Assembly (NCBI RefSeq): GCF_007655135.1
Contig: NC_045129.1
Coordinates: forward strand, 2,356,001-2,420,000
From: Punica granatum
Taxonomy: Eukaryota > Streptophyta > Magnoliopsida > Myrtales > Lythraceae
DNA: 64,000 nucleotides
Direction of reading: 5' to 3'
A program made the translations under genes and the position numbers. Below the pieces are notes generated by a model. That model was given only the letters and a program-made list of their open reading frames with translations, did not search any database and had not been told where the DNA came from. Positions 1 through 11,300 of this stretch are shown one piece after another. How positions within the stretch are numbered: the first letter of the stretch is position 1; each line of letters starts with the position of its first letter.

Positions 1-2169
1 TACATATTCTAAATCTGAGCATAAATGATTTCACTTTTAGTAGTCTACCTTTTTCCATTGTTACGAACTAATTTAAGGTTTAATGAGGATCTGAGCTGTC
101 TGTACGTCATGCTTTGACTGCCCTAAAGGATTAGAGCATATTGAAATTGTGTCCTAGGCGGAACATGCCGTTCTTACGGAAAAATTAAGGGAAGGAAAGC
201 CCGACATTATTATATAAATGTGTTTTGTCCAAAATGCAATTCGGCCTAATGACTCGACCTTCTTGAGTTTCCAGAAGTTTGAAAATCAGTGTTATATGAA
301 GGGTAATATATCGGCCTTGACCTATAGGTACGTGCCGGTCAATTTATACATAGCAGTTCATCAGTTTAGACTATAGTCTTAGTACGTACCTGCTGGTCAC
401 TAAATAGTGCTAATGGCCCGTTTGGTATATATAATAAAGAATGATATAGGATTCAATAGAATAAATTACGCGGTATACTATGGTGGTGGAACCATGTTTA
501 CCATTTTTTGGTTTTCCAGCTACAGCAATACGCGATGGGTCTAAGGAGCATTGGTGCGCGCCAGGTGATTCAAGCTGCAGAGTGCATGTGCCGTATATAT
601 TTCCCTAGGACACTCGAGTGCAAGTACCGGCCGGTTCCTGGATGTACATGAATCAGTTGGAACATCATGTGTAATACTTGTCCAGGATAACTGTGCTTGA
701 TGAATCATTTTTATTTCGAAGAGATCAGTCCAACAGCATTATCATTTGCGAGAAAGATGTATGTTTCACAACTTATCATGATCAACTCCAACTTATAATC
801 TGGTCGCGCAAGTGTACGTATCCATCCTACTTTTGGAGGCCTTTACCGTTTAATCTTAAATCTCTCCTACGTGGATGGATTGGACTCTCTGTTGCCATCG
901 TCAATAAGATCAGCAAATCCTAGGATTGAGCGATTTCCTCCGAGAAGGCAAAATCATTTTAAAAACTTGACAATCCTTGCATAATGTTGATGTTCTATGG
1001 TACAAACGTCAGAGATTTTTCTTTGAAAGATGTTGGAAAGTCTTTGTGAATGACTGCCCTGTGACCATAAGTCCAGAAGCCGAGTCAGATGCCACTAAAT
1101 TAAGGATGAGAATTGAAGAGTGAATCTGCTTTTGTTCATACCACAATTTCAGATCATGTTTCGTGTCCGTTGCTTACCTAATATTTAGCTCTCCTGCCCA
1201 TCACGACACTTGTTCTCGGCATTAGTCTAGTTTTGTGTGGAGGGAGTATTCCTACAGATCGGAATTAAGGCAGTTGTTGTCTCGGCATATACTATCATAT
1301 CAGACAGAGATCGAGTTGGTTGTTGTGCAAAATATAACTTGTTTTCAATAGCTTATGGAGACATCTGCATGTACTGGATATTGATTCCAAGCCGAATGTC
1401 GTGCTTTGTTTAATCCCAAATGTTGTACATTGAAGCAGTGCTGCAAATAGCCAGAAAACATAGGTTTCCCCACTTGGCATTAATGTTTCCCTTTGTTTTC
1501 CATGTTGGCTACTGATTGCCGCAGCTCGTACCGCCCATGAAGTATAAGACAGATTAAAGAGTGGGATTGCATCTATTTGTCTCAAGAAACATCGAGTATT
1601 GTTTTCTCTTTTTCTATAGTGAAAGCATATTCCTCGGTTTTTAATTGCCAGTACAAGTAATCGACTGTGAAATACCTCTCATAAACTGCTCAAGTTGCCA
1701 ATTGCCGAGTTAAGAGAAATTATTTGATCCAGGAGTTGTCATGTCATATCAATAGTTCACCAATGCATACTGAAACTGAACGCCGGACATAAAGATATCC
1801 TTTGAGTCGGAGGCGAAGCATGAGTCGAGTCTGTTTGCATTGTCAGCTCCCACATTGCCCTCAATGTAAAAGTGGCAGCAGCAGCAAAGCACATCTGTTC
1901 ACACGTCGGGCTATGTTCAGGCTTGGTGACTCTGAGATGGGACAAGAAGTCTTGTCCCGGATCATCCTAATTCAATTCTAGCCCTGCTTGAACTTAAATT
2001 TGTTTCCAACAAAATACCGAGAAACATATTTAGAAGTTGGTATAATGAGGGTGGAACAGTTATATGCTGGCGGGTGGGCTCATTAGATGATCAAATCCCG
2101 TCTACAAATTGCATGTAATAATCCCATCCAAAAATTTGTGTTATCAACAAATTTCTAACGCCTTAAATG
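1..2169. other. No supported gene; left flank
   Basis: About 2.2 kb of AT-rich DNA with no recognisable domain. Open frames at 678-923 (plus) and 1295-1585 (minus) are short and resemble nothing I know. At about 416-435 there is a GGCCCGTTTGGTAT stretch resembling the left end of a MITE, but I could not find its partner end. One short frame at 971-1123 is listed separately. Confidence 0.5.
971..1123 (+). CDS. Possible terminal exon or coding remnant, unidentified
   Basis: A 50-codon frame runs from just after an in-frame stop (968-970) to a TGA at 1121-1123. Its composition (aromatic and charged residues, for example WYKRQRFFFERCWKVF) looks more protein-like than its surroundings. No start codon, clear splice acceptor or upstream exon was found, and I do not recognise the family. 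It may be the last exon of a plus-strand gene that lies mostly outside the window, a gene remnant, or chance. Confidence 0.2.
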   Translation, partial: QSLHNVDVLWYKRQRFFFERCWKVFVNDCPVTISPEAESDATKLRMRIEE

Positions 2170-2710
2170 ATGAACTTTCAAAGTTCCTAGCTCCTTCTCC
2201 TATGCCTGGAGGATGCTTCTAAGATCGAGGGATGACATTGCTCATTCCTCTCATCGAACACAATATCAGTGATGGAGAGAAGGTGCTACATGGATTGGTA
2301 GATACATCAGAGATGTGGGAAGGCAAGATCTGCAACCTGCTATCAGTAGCTTGAGATAATTAATTTCAGAGAAGAGAAATGAGGTTGTATGGACTGTGAT
2401 GAGTAGTCCCAGCCAAACATCCCCAAGGCACAGCTTCGTCAGTTGGCTTGTGATTCATAACAAGCGATCAACTCGAGACAGGACGGCTGCTTGCGATTAA
2501 AATACTGAATTACATGGGCTCTACTCGTCATTTACAAGGGAAAACAGTTCGGATTTGCTTACCGAGATTGGCATGGCAAGCTTTTGTGTACTTTGTATGG
2601 AGAGAAAGGAATGACAAGCTGCATGGAAGTGAAGTGAAACTACCTTAGCAGACATTTGCAATGCTGTTTAAGGAAGAATGATGGGGATCATGGATTTGCG
2701 GAACAAAACG
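2170..2710 (+). mobile_element. Decayed LINE ORF2 C-terminal fragment
   Basis: In shifting plus-strand frames one can read pieces typical of the end of plant L1 ORF2 (zf-RVT region): 'SFVSWLVIHNKRSTRDR' near 2430-2490 and 'FVYFVWRERNDKLHG' near 2585-2625. Stops and frameshifts interrupt them, so this is an old inactive fragment. It lies downstream of the 3' end of GNL2. The 5' limit is uncertain and no poly(A) tail is obvious. Confidence 0.6.
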
Positions 2711-3171
2711 GTAAAATGTTTTCTGTTTTCTTCCGGTTTCAATCTGGGTTGTACAGCCTATAAAATAAGTGGAATCTATATACTACGATAGTTTGTTATT
2801 AACAAAATGCATCACTACCTGATCTAAAAAGATTGGTTTGATTTCAAGTCCAAAGTGGCCCAGGCCATAAATATTTTATATTGACAGAATAAACAGTTGC
2901 CTTCTGAAACTAAGATCATACGTACGTACAAGGACCGACCTCCTATGGATGATTAACTAAAACATTCTCTACAAATCAAAAGGCAAAACATGTTACTATT
3001 TGCTTGCGACGATGCTTCTTATGCTTTATGTTAGATTGGACAAGAACCTCTACCATGAACCTCTATAATACGTAAAAGGAAATTTTTCCTTGACCTACTA
3101 TTGGTGTTTCGTTCCCATGGACCACACTGATGACATCTTCTCTCAGCCCGTTGAAGAACGTCAATTCATCG
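2711..3171. other. 3' flank of GNL2
   Basis: Non-coding stretch directly downstream of the GNL2 stop codon on the minus strand. It presumably contains the 3' UTR and polyadenylation site. Nothing else is recognisable. Confidence 0.4.
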
Positions 3172-6100
3172 TCAGAGGTCCGGGAACAGTTCCTCCTTGA
3201 GGAAAGGGGCAATCCACTGGATTTGAATATAAGTGATCTCCCAAAGATCATCACCGTCCCTTGGCAGAAGAATGTTGTCTTCCTTCATTTTCGTGATCAT
3301 CCTGCGCAGCAGTTCCGGCACGAGCTTTTGCAAGCCCGGCTCCCCATAGGGCCCGAGATCAGCTTTCATGCACGTGTCCATCCTCCTCAGCACACCCAAC
3401 CAGAAAGTCCGGAAACCTGGACTCTCCCAGATGAGATTGAGAAAGTGCAAGTATATATCAGTCAGTACCTCCATTGCCAGCTTTAGGCTTTCCTCCCAAC
3501 TCCTTAACTCTGACTCCACATTCTCCCTCCGGGAGTAGACGACCACCTTCTCGTGCAGATCATCAACCATTGAGAAGACCACAAGGTTGAAACATTTTAT
3601 GCAACTCGTTGACGATAAATCAAGGTTGTTGGCTGGGGCGAAGATCCTCCCAAGATCTTGGATCGCATGATTCCTGACTTCCTCCCGCCTGGCCAGACTT
3701 GTGTTCTTCAGGAATTCCGCGAGCTTAACAAACATGTTCAATGCTAAATTTGAGGTCCCGAGCGCCTTGGAGTGGTCCTCCAATGAGGAACTACTTGTGT
3801 TGCTTGTGGTGCTATAATTATTTCCAGGATCTGAAAACCCGTGCCTGTGCCATTGGATCAATAGATTTATCGTGTCTGTCAATAGCTCGAGGACCTTGAT
3901 TTTCTTCTCCACGGGACAAGACTTTAGGCCAATGAACCCGAATGCACAATCTACACAACACACGTAGTTGATCCGCGAGAGATGGTTTGTGTCCGATAAG
4001 ATAGTGATTAGTGTCTCAACTCCTTGGTCAAAGGTCTCAGGGCTTCTACCGGTGACAACTAGTAAATGGAGAACCGACTTCCAGCCGATCTGGCTTTGGA
4101 TGTTATCAGGGAACTCGACCAGCATTCTACTGATCAACTTGAATATGGACTCAGAGCACGTCTCGAGTATCTCCTTGTCAAGTTTCCACATCAAGGTTAT
4201 TGAGCGGAAGATGAGCTCCTCAGGCAAGATATCATTACGACGTATAGAGATTAGCCTGAGGCATACCTTCAGTAGACATAGCACGGCCTTCTCCGCAAAA
4301 GGAATCGGCGAAAATAATGGGAACTGTGCTACTGCTAGTAGATTTTCATGGAACGCGGGCCAAAACATCGAGAATCGGTGAATGTTTGCAGTTATGATGG
4401 CGTTCAGTAGCTCCCAGCAGAAACCAACGGTCTCTTCCTCTTCAACGGGCGTGCTAAACTTTTGGCCTTTCCCAGCAGCAGAAAATATTAGTGACCGCCC
4501 AAGATGTAGTAAGCCCTCGTCAGGTAGGTTCTTGCTACCAGCGAATATGTTCCCAATTCGGCATTGCTTGATAATCTTGAGATTTTGCTCGAACTCACTT
4601 GCCCCGAGAGTCAGGGAATCTTCCGCGCTGTCCACAGCTAAGAAGTGCGAGAAACGACCGATCATTCCTGAGTTTTGGCGGCTTCCACCAAACTCTGGGT
4701 CTTGGTTTGAGAAGATCGACTCCGAGCCCGCACTAGATGATACGTCGGAATCAGTGTCCAGCTCAATCACCGTCTGAGGGAGAAGCTTTAGCCTCTTGAG
4801 CTTCAAGAGACAATCAACAATGTTCCTCCATCCTCCACGGATAGCAAATCCAAAGCTGTTTGCAATCGTGAAAACTGCAAGAGTCGCCATTCTCGACTTC
4901 AAATCATTGCTAAAGGCAAAAAGTGTTTCCTCTGATGAGGCATAGGGATTCAACAACGTGGTGAACTTGCAGAATGTGGCAAGGAGCTCGTCGAGGGTGT
5001 CCTCTAGCCCATATTGTGCGATTCGGCCAACGGAAAACAGCCCTTCAACGCACTCATGGAGGAACTCATCCTCCTCCGCATGCTCGAAGCAGGCAGAAAG
5101 GGTTGCCACTGATGGTCCCGCTATCGTGGCGAACATGTCTCTGCCAACTCGCCCATCAAAGTTGCACTGGAAGAAAGGATTAGCAGACTTGGACCGATTC
5201 ATGAGCTCAAGCCATCGGTTTGGGCCCATCTCTTGTGGCAAGCCCGAATGATTAAAGATCTTGATCTCGTTGGTCGAGATGGAGTGAAAGAGCTCAGAGA
5301 GGTACTCTCTTGGCAGATCATTCCCCCCATTGATCGCCCGGTTGTTCCGTATAAAGTCCTCCTCAGTCATCCTCTTCTTCACTTGCGGGTTATGCTGATC
5401 GGTATTCAGCATAATTATTGAGTAGCAAAGAACAAAAACTGCATCTTTACTCGCGAAAATCTCCGAGGATTGCTGGTCATAGAATCTATCAGAAAATGCC
5501 TCAATAATTCGATGAATCTTTTGGGACTCACCGGGGAGCCGAAAAGTCTGCAAGTAAGTCCTCAGGGCTGTGTCAAGGACCATCCCGGAGAACTCAAATG
5601 TGTTCGTGAACTCCTTCAACACTTTAATGTGGAACTCGTCGGGGTCCCCTAGATAGTCCCCGATGGCATCCTTGTCAAGGCCAGGGGTGAACCTAAAGAA
5701 GAATGCGAAGCCCTTAGGATCCAGGGCGTCTTCAGAGACTAATTTAGAGAATTTCAAGTAGTCGAGCCCCTTCTTGTCATCACGATTGAAATGATTCCCC
5801 GCGATCATAATCTTCCGCTTCTGGGCCTTCCTCAGCCTCACCAAATCGACCCAGTTCTCCTCCTCCTCCTCAGGTTTTTCTTCCCAAAAGGGCCGGTAGT
5901 CAGTGATTTCCATAGTATGGGGTTCAAACGAGCTCGGATCCTCCATATTTATGTTATCTGCAATATTGTGGATCATGATCACGAGGCCTTCAAATGCTTG
6001 GATTTGTAAACTCGTCATGGGACTCGATGTTGGGTATGCATGCCTGCATAGCAACTTACCAATCTCCTCGAAAACGTTCCGGCACATAATATTGCAATCA

Positions 6101-6926
6101 TAATTCACATAGCTCTCAAGTATGAAGGCAGGCTGTCGGCAGAAGTTTATAATCCCCTCGGTTGCCACTTCTTGAAGTTGAGTCGACGTTCCATGTAAAG
6201 CGACCCGAAATAGGACGTACCCAAAGAAGGCTTCTAATTGCAGTCGAATAAACCTGCAAACAGTAACACAATTCTACGCGTCAGTGTTTTTTGTTCCTTT
6301 GTTCAAGTGGATCATACTAGTCATTGTAGTCTATGGTTCAATTAAAAAGACAGTAGATTTTTTTTTTCTTTTTCTTTTTTTAATAATTTCGAGGCAATCT
6401 TACCTGCGCAGGAAATGATAGATGCTCAAAACAGTGCTGCAGATCATGGCTAGGACGAGTTGGCTCGAAGATGTCCCGTAGTGTATTAAGTGGTGAAAGA
6501 GGTCGTCCTGTATCATTCTCAACAGCTTCGGGTGCCTCCCGATCTCATCTCCGCTCAGCTCGATCGCGGAGTTGATGAGGGCGAGAGCGAATATCTGGAC
6601 ATCCTCATCGGCCGTCTGGGATGTGGCTCCATCTGTCTCCACGACCTCAACCACATTCAGCAGGGAGCACAGGAACTGGAAGACATCAACCATGCACCGA
6701 ACGCCATAGCCAGACTCGGACAAGCTGCACACATCGTCGGTGTCCGACTCCGAGTTGTCCCCTTCTTTGACTTCGATCTCCGGCAGTCGGGAGTATATTA
6801 TCTGTATGAGCTCATGCATAGCGTACCTGTCAAGAAATCTCTGTCAACCGAAATTTGTAAATTCGGTTGGAAACAACGGACATGAAGTTGAGATGGCCGA
6901 GTTGGTCTAAGGCGCCAGATTAAGGT

Positions 6927-6959
<33 letters not shown>

Positions 6960-7686
6960 TCTCAACATTATCTTTTTTTTTTTTTTTTTTTTTGGGGGGG
7001 GGGGGGGGGAGGATATACCATTCTCGTTCTTCAATTCATTGGTGGAGTTCGTATTACAGTTCCGAGTATTACCTCGCATTCCGTTGGAGCAGATTCCCCC
7101 GGCTAGCAGACTGCTGCACAACCTGGAAGCATGTATTCACAACAGTGGAGACTGCATGGTCGGTGAGGAGGATCGAGGCCCTGTGCCTCATTGTGTTCGA
7201 CAGGACTTGCAGGATCCTCATCAGCACGGCCTCCTCAAAGCCAGGGTCAGTCTTCCCCAGCCGGCAGTTGACTATCCCGGTCACGACGGAGTTGATGGCG
7301 TCCTTGGCCCCTGGGGTCTTCTCGTCAAAGATCCCGAGCTTCAGAATCTTGAGGAGTGCCGAGAGGGCCACCCCAGTGGCGACTGCAGGAACATCATCGC
7401 TCTGGACCACATCGAGGAATGGGGACAGGTAGACGGATGGGTCGATCATTCGCCACTCCTGCTGGGGGTTGAATATGAGGGCCCGCAGCGACTTCAGGGA
7501 ATGGAGGATAGAGGAATCGAAGGACTCCTCCTGGGGGGAGATGTAATGGTCGGAGGGCCGGCGAATTACGGCGAGGACAGCGCCAACCTCAGCGTTGAGC
7601 ATGCAGGAGAGGCCGAGCTCTTTCCGCCTCTGCTTGGCGATGATCTGGTCATCTTCCGGATTTTGATCTTTGGCTTCTTCCATCAT
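3172..7686 (-). CDS. GNL2: ARF guanine-nucleotide exchange factor, GNOM-like 2
   Basis: Large Sec7-type ARF-GEF. Exons (minus): 7686-7073, 6826-6404 and 6253-3172, giving 1372 aa, close to Arabidopsis GNL2 (about 1375) and shorter than GNOM or GNL1 (about 1440-1450). The N-terminal DCB/HUS region fills exons 1-2 and the start of exon 3. The Sec7 domain spans about residues 487-677, with the FRLPGESQK motif and catalytic Glu588 (GNOM Glu658 equivalent). Met627 in SIIMLNTDQHN matches the residue that makes GNOM brefeldin-sensitive. The end, 'WIAPFLKEELFPDL', is GNL2-like, as is 'RNARYAMHELIQII' across junction 1-2. The family loads GTP on ARF at Golgi/endosomal membranes; GNL2 acts in pollen germination and tube growth. 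Each junction splits an Arg codon in the same phase (AG|G). The start was chosen at MMEEAKD, which precedes the conserved KRKELG-type segment. Intron 1 (6827-7072) carries an antisense tRNA gene and a T21-G16 run. Paralogue assignment rests on remembered similarity. Confidence 0.92.
6887..6967 (+). tRNA. tRNA-Leu (anticodon AAG)
   Basis: A complete cloverleaf is visible: a perfect 7-bp acceptor stem (GTTGAGA with TCTCAAC), a D arm beginning TGGCCGAGTTGG, an anticodon stem CCAGA/TCTGG with loop TTAAGGT (AAG at 6922-6924), the long variable arm expected of class II leucine tRNAs, and a T arm GTGGG-TTCAAAT-CCCAC. There is no intron and no encoded CCA. A T run from 6973 can serve as the RNA polymerase III terminator. 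The gene lies antisense inside intron 1 of GNL2. Lack of a CCA or poly(A) tail argues against a retrotransposed pseudogene. Confidence 0.95.
6973..7009 (+). repeat. T21-G16 homopolymer pair
   Basis: Twenty-one T residues are followed directly by sixteen G residues, just downstream of the tRNA-Leu. On the GNL2 sense strand this is C16A21 inside intron 1, about 60 bp from the splice donor. Lengths of such runs are prone to assembly and sequencing error. Confidence 0.85.
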
Positions 7687-8317
7687 TGAGTGACAAGAAA
7701 GGAAAGAAAGGAGAAACGGTTTGGAAGTTGAATTTCGTGTACTTAACTGACTTCTATTTTATGGAGAGGTCTTAGGCTTTCAGTTTTTATGGTTGACATT
7801 TGACATTTGAAAGTTTCTACGAACGCTCCTAGTTTTGAGGTTTCAACTCAGAAGATGACGCGTGCTGAAATTCGATAGATAGATAAATGGACACGAGGTT
7901 ATAGTTAAATAAGTTGATGCAATAACAGTAAGTATTTCCTGTCGTTTTCAACCCGGCCCATATGTTGATTTTCATTGAATTGAGAAAGATGCAATAACAA
8001 CTGATCGATCACGATCCGGACGGTCAGTGGTAATCAGATAGTGGGGGAGCTCGATCAGGAGTTTCTTCTTAGCTCAGAAGAAACTCGGGTTATCATCCCC
8101 TGATAATCAAGTTGATAAGGATTATCTGCACATCTTCCCAAACAAGAAGAAGAATAATGGACCAAAACATGTACCATCTGTGAAGTTGTTGACAAGGCAG
8201 ATAAAACCGGCACAAAATGGCTGCAGAAGATTGCCTTTCGCCTGTGCAAAGATGGGTAAATATGATATTACAAATATTACCCGAACCCGGATGGACTATG
8301 TAAACGGAATGGTTTTG
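7687..8317. promoter_or_regulatory. Intergenic: GNL2 promoter and MSH7 3' flank
   Basis: A 631-bp gap between two genes on the same strand. It must contain the GNL2 upstream control region and the MSH7 3' UTR. No clear TATA box or other motif was identified. Confidence 0.4.
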
Positions 8318-11300
8318 TCATTTCCCGCACAAGCTCTTCATCTCATGCCACAGGCAGAACAAAGTATCCAAGGCATCGTCATCCTCGCTAACACGAGTGC
8401 CCCCCTCTCCTGTCTTTGACAAGATGAGCAGAGTCTTCAGCCATTCCTCATGGAGAGACGAGAACACAATCCTCTGTTCACTCGACCTGAAGCTCTCCCC
8501 AATTGATCTCTTCATCGCGCGGCCTGCCCTCGAGGCGGACTCCACCACCTTCTCAGGGATCCCCGCCATGGTCGCCACTTGTAGCCCGTAGCTCTCGGGA
8601 CAGGGTCCAGAGGCGAGCCGGTAGAGGAAGACGAGCTCTTGCTCGGGTCTTCCGGAAGGGGTTGAGGATTTGGACTGAAGGGCACAGGCCATGTGCTGGA
8701 GGATAACACGGGGATGGGACCCAAACTCCTTGGTTAGAGGGTGGTAGTGTGTAGCAAAGAGGAGCCGGCAGTTCACCTTCTCGACTAGGTGGCGAAGTAC
8801 CTGTTCCAATTTGCTTTCATGAGCCGAATATAGGTCACAAGTATATTATACAGCTGAGTGTTGATGAAATTATGATGTCAGAGGAGATCCTAATTATAAG
8901 CTCGAGTCACGCTCTATTAAATGCCAGCTCCATGCACAATGTAAGAGGATAGAACAGAAAAGGATGTCATTCGGTGAAATTGAGCCAACAATGAAAGAAT
9001 ACTAAATTATAAGGTGCTCACAGCATAGGCGATGGCATATCCATCAAAGGTGCTAGTTCCTCGACCAAGTTCATCGAGAATAACCAGAGAATCTTCGGTG
9101 GCATTTTGAAGAACCGTGGCTGTTTCTGAGCACTCAACGAAGAATGTACCTGTACAGACAAAAGTCTCAACAATCAACATTTAACAATAAACAAACAAAG
9201 AGAAGTATTCTCACATTTCTACCAATTAAACTACGAGCATGAGTCTAGACTTGGCATTTATTGCTGCAACTGCAACTCTTTTTTAAGTTTTTTTCAACCT
9301 TAGAGTACGTGCAATTTTCTTTGCAACAAAAATCATGGCATGCTAAGTCTAAAGTGTGGGAAAACTTACTCTCTCCTGTCATTATTCTATCCGTAGCACC
9401 AAGCCTCGTGAAGATTATATCAACTGGGGAAAGAACACATTTCTCACCAGGCACATAACAGCCAAGCTGCATTCAAACAAAGAATCTTGATAAACATGGC
9501 TGGATATCATGGAAATCAGATGATCTAGAATTTCTAGAAAGACGACTTGCCAACTTATCTATAATCAGGGAATGCGCTTGTATGTTTATTATTTCATAAA
9601 TTGAAAACAGAAAAAAAGAACATTTAATTTTGATTGCAATAATAAACTTCCGACAAAAGCTAACCTGGGCCAGTACAACTGCTAAGCATGTTGCACGCAG
9701 AAGGGTTGATTTCCCGCCCATATTTGGTCCAGTCAATAACAACGTGTGAGGGTGAAACCCCTCAGTATCTTCACCGAGGAGTATGTCATTAGGAACAGGC
9801 TGCCCTCCATTTTCCCCAAGGGCATAGGGGTGCCATAGACCTGAGATTTTAAGTAGTGGGCCCTTGCCCCCTTGGGCTGAGCCCATGTGTTTTGACTGGG
9901 GCAAAACTAGAGGCCTGCACATGGCTCCACATGAAGAAGTTGCAGTGATTGTAAAGGAACGTAGCACATCAATGCAGTTGGTGGCATGAATTATAGCAGC
10001 CCATTCAGTTGATTTCTCAACGAATAACTCAATGAGAGCAGAGAGTGTATCAGCATCGGAATCCGTCACATCATGGTTCTGGTGTCAAAAATTTGTCATG
10101 TAAATTTAAGTTAGTAAGCAAAAGTAAAAAAAAAAATGAGAATTTTCTATCACACGAAATATGATTATTAGCAGAGTCTATGGACAGAAAACCAAAAAAT
10201 AAATTAGAATGTGATGAAAACGAATTAATGGAAATATGTCTAAAGCTATTGTATGAGCAAGATAAGGAAACCTGGTAATTTGGGAAATCGCTATCTATGG
10301 CAGCATCAAATTGGGTGAGAAACTTATGAATCCCATTGCTACCCTCCAGAATGGGCAGTTTAAATATCTTCGACAACGATATGCTTAAATTCCGATCCTT
10401 CATTAACAGTGTTAGCAAATCCAGTGCAATCTCGAGACCTTTCACAAGAGAGCCGAACACTTTTACCTGAGTAAGTACAAGATCTACATATTAGATCATG
10501 TTGACAAGAGTTCAAGCAATTGTTCATCTATCAAGTAAAATACATTTTTACAAGAATCAGGGATATTAAATTTCTATCAAGGGCATGCTAATGTGAACCA
10601 AAATGAACCCAGAGGAAGTATGACAGATGAACCTTGTTGTCTAATAAAGACAAGATTAAAAAACTAAGAGTTAGAAAGGAAACAGATAGGATAAAGAAGA
10701 TGTGGAATATTCAGTTGGTCAATTTAAAGAAGAAAGCATTAGGAACTTATCAACATTCTCAACTCACTGTCTATGACAAAGATTCTGAGTAGTTTGTTTG
10801 CATGCCCCAAGAACTAAAAGAGCATGTAGGATGAACTTTTTGAGTAAAAGAACAGAATTTGTACAATGTGCAACGAAATTTCATAGAAACCATTTCAAAT
10901 AGATGCAGAGAGGAAAACCAAAGGTGTGAACACTCACAAGTTGTTTTAGCACTTTGTTGCCTATTGAAGGCAGTAACAGAGAGACTGATAACTGTACATT
11001 GGACTTGACCCGCCCAAGCAGTCTATCTAAGTCCGGAAGTTTGCGGAGACTTTGAGCTATAAGTAACATAAATTCAGGTTGAGCAGCTAGATCATCAACA
11101 ACATTAAGTCTATTATTGATGCCTTCAACATCTTTCAGCGGATGGCATATCCAGTTCCTTAAAAGCCGCTTGCCGGAGCATGTCAAGCAGTTATCAAGAT
11201 ACTTATATAATGTACCTGAAAATCATTAGGCACAAAGAATCTGCATAAAGACCAAATAGGCAAACTATAGAATTGCATGGTATATGGCGCCTTAACATTT

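Noticed and set aside
3172..7686. Calling this gene GNOM or GNL1
   Set aside because: Length (1372 aa), the short C-terminus ending ELFPDL and segments such as RYAMHELIQII and NYDCNIMCRN follow GNL2 rather than GNOM or GNL1.
6943..7689. A 248-codon plus-strand frame
   Set aside because: It is the antisense shadow of GNL2 exon 1, extended through the T21-G16 run, and overlaps the tRNA.
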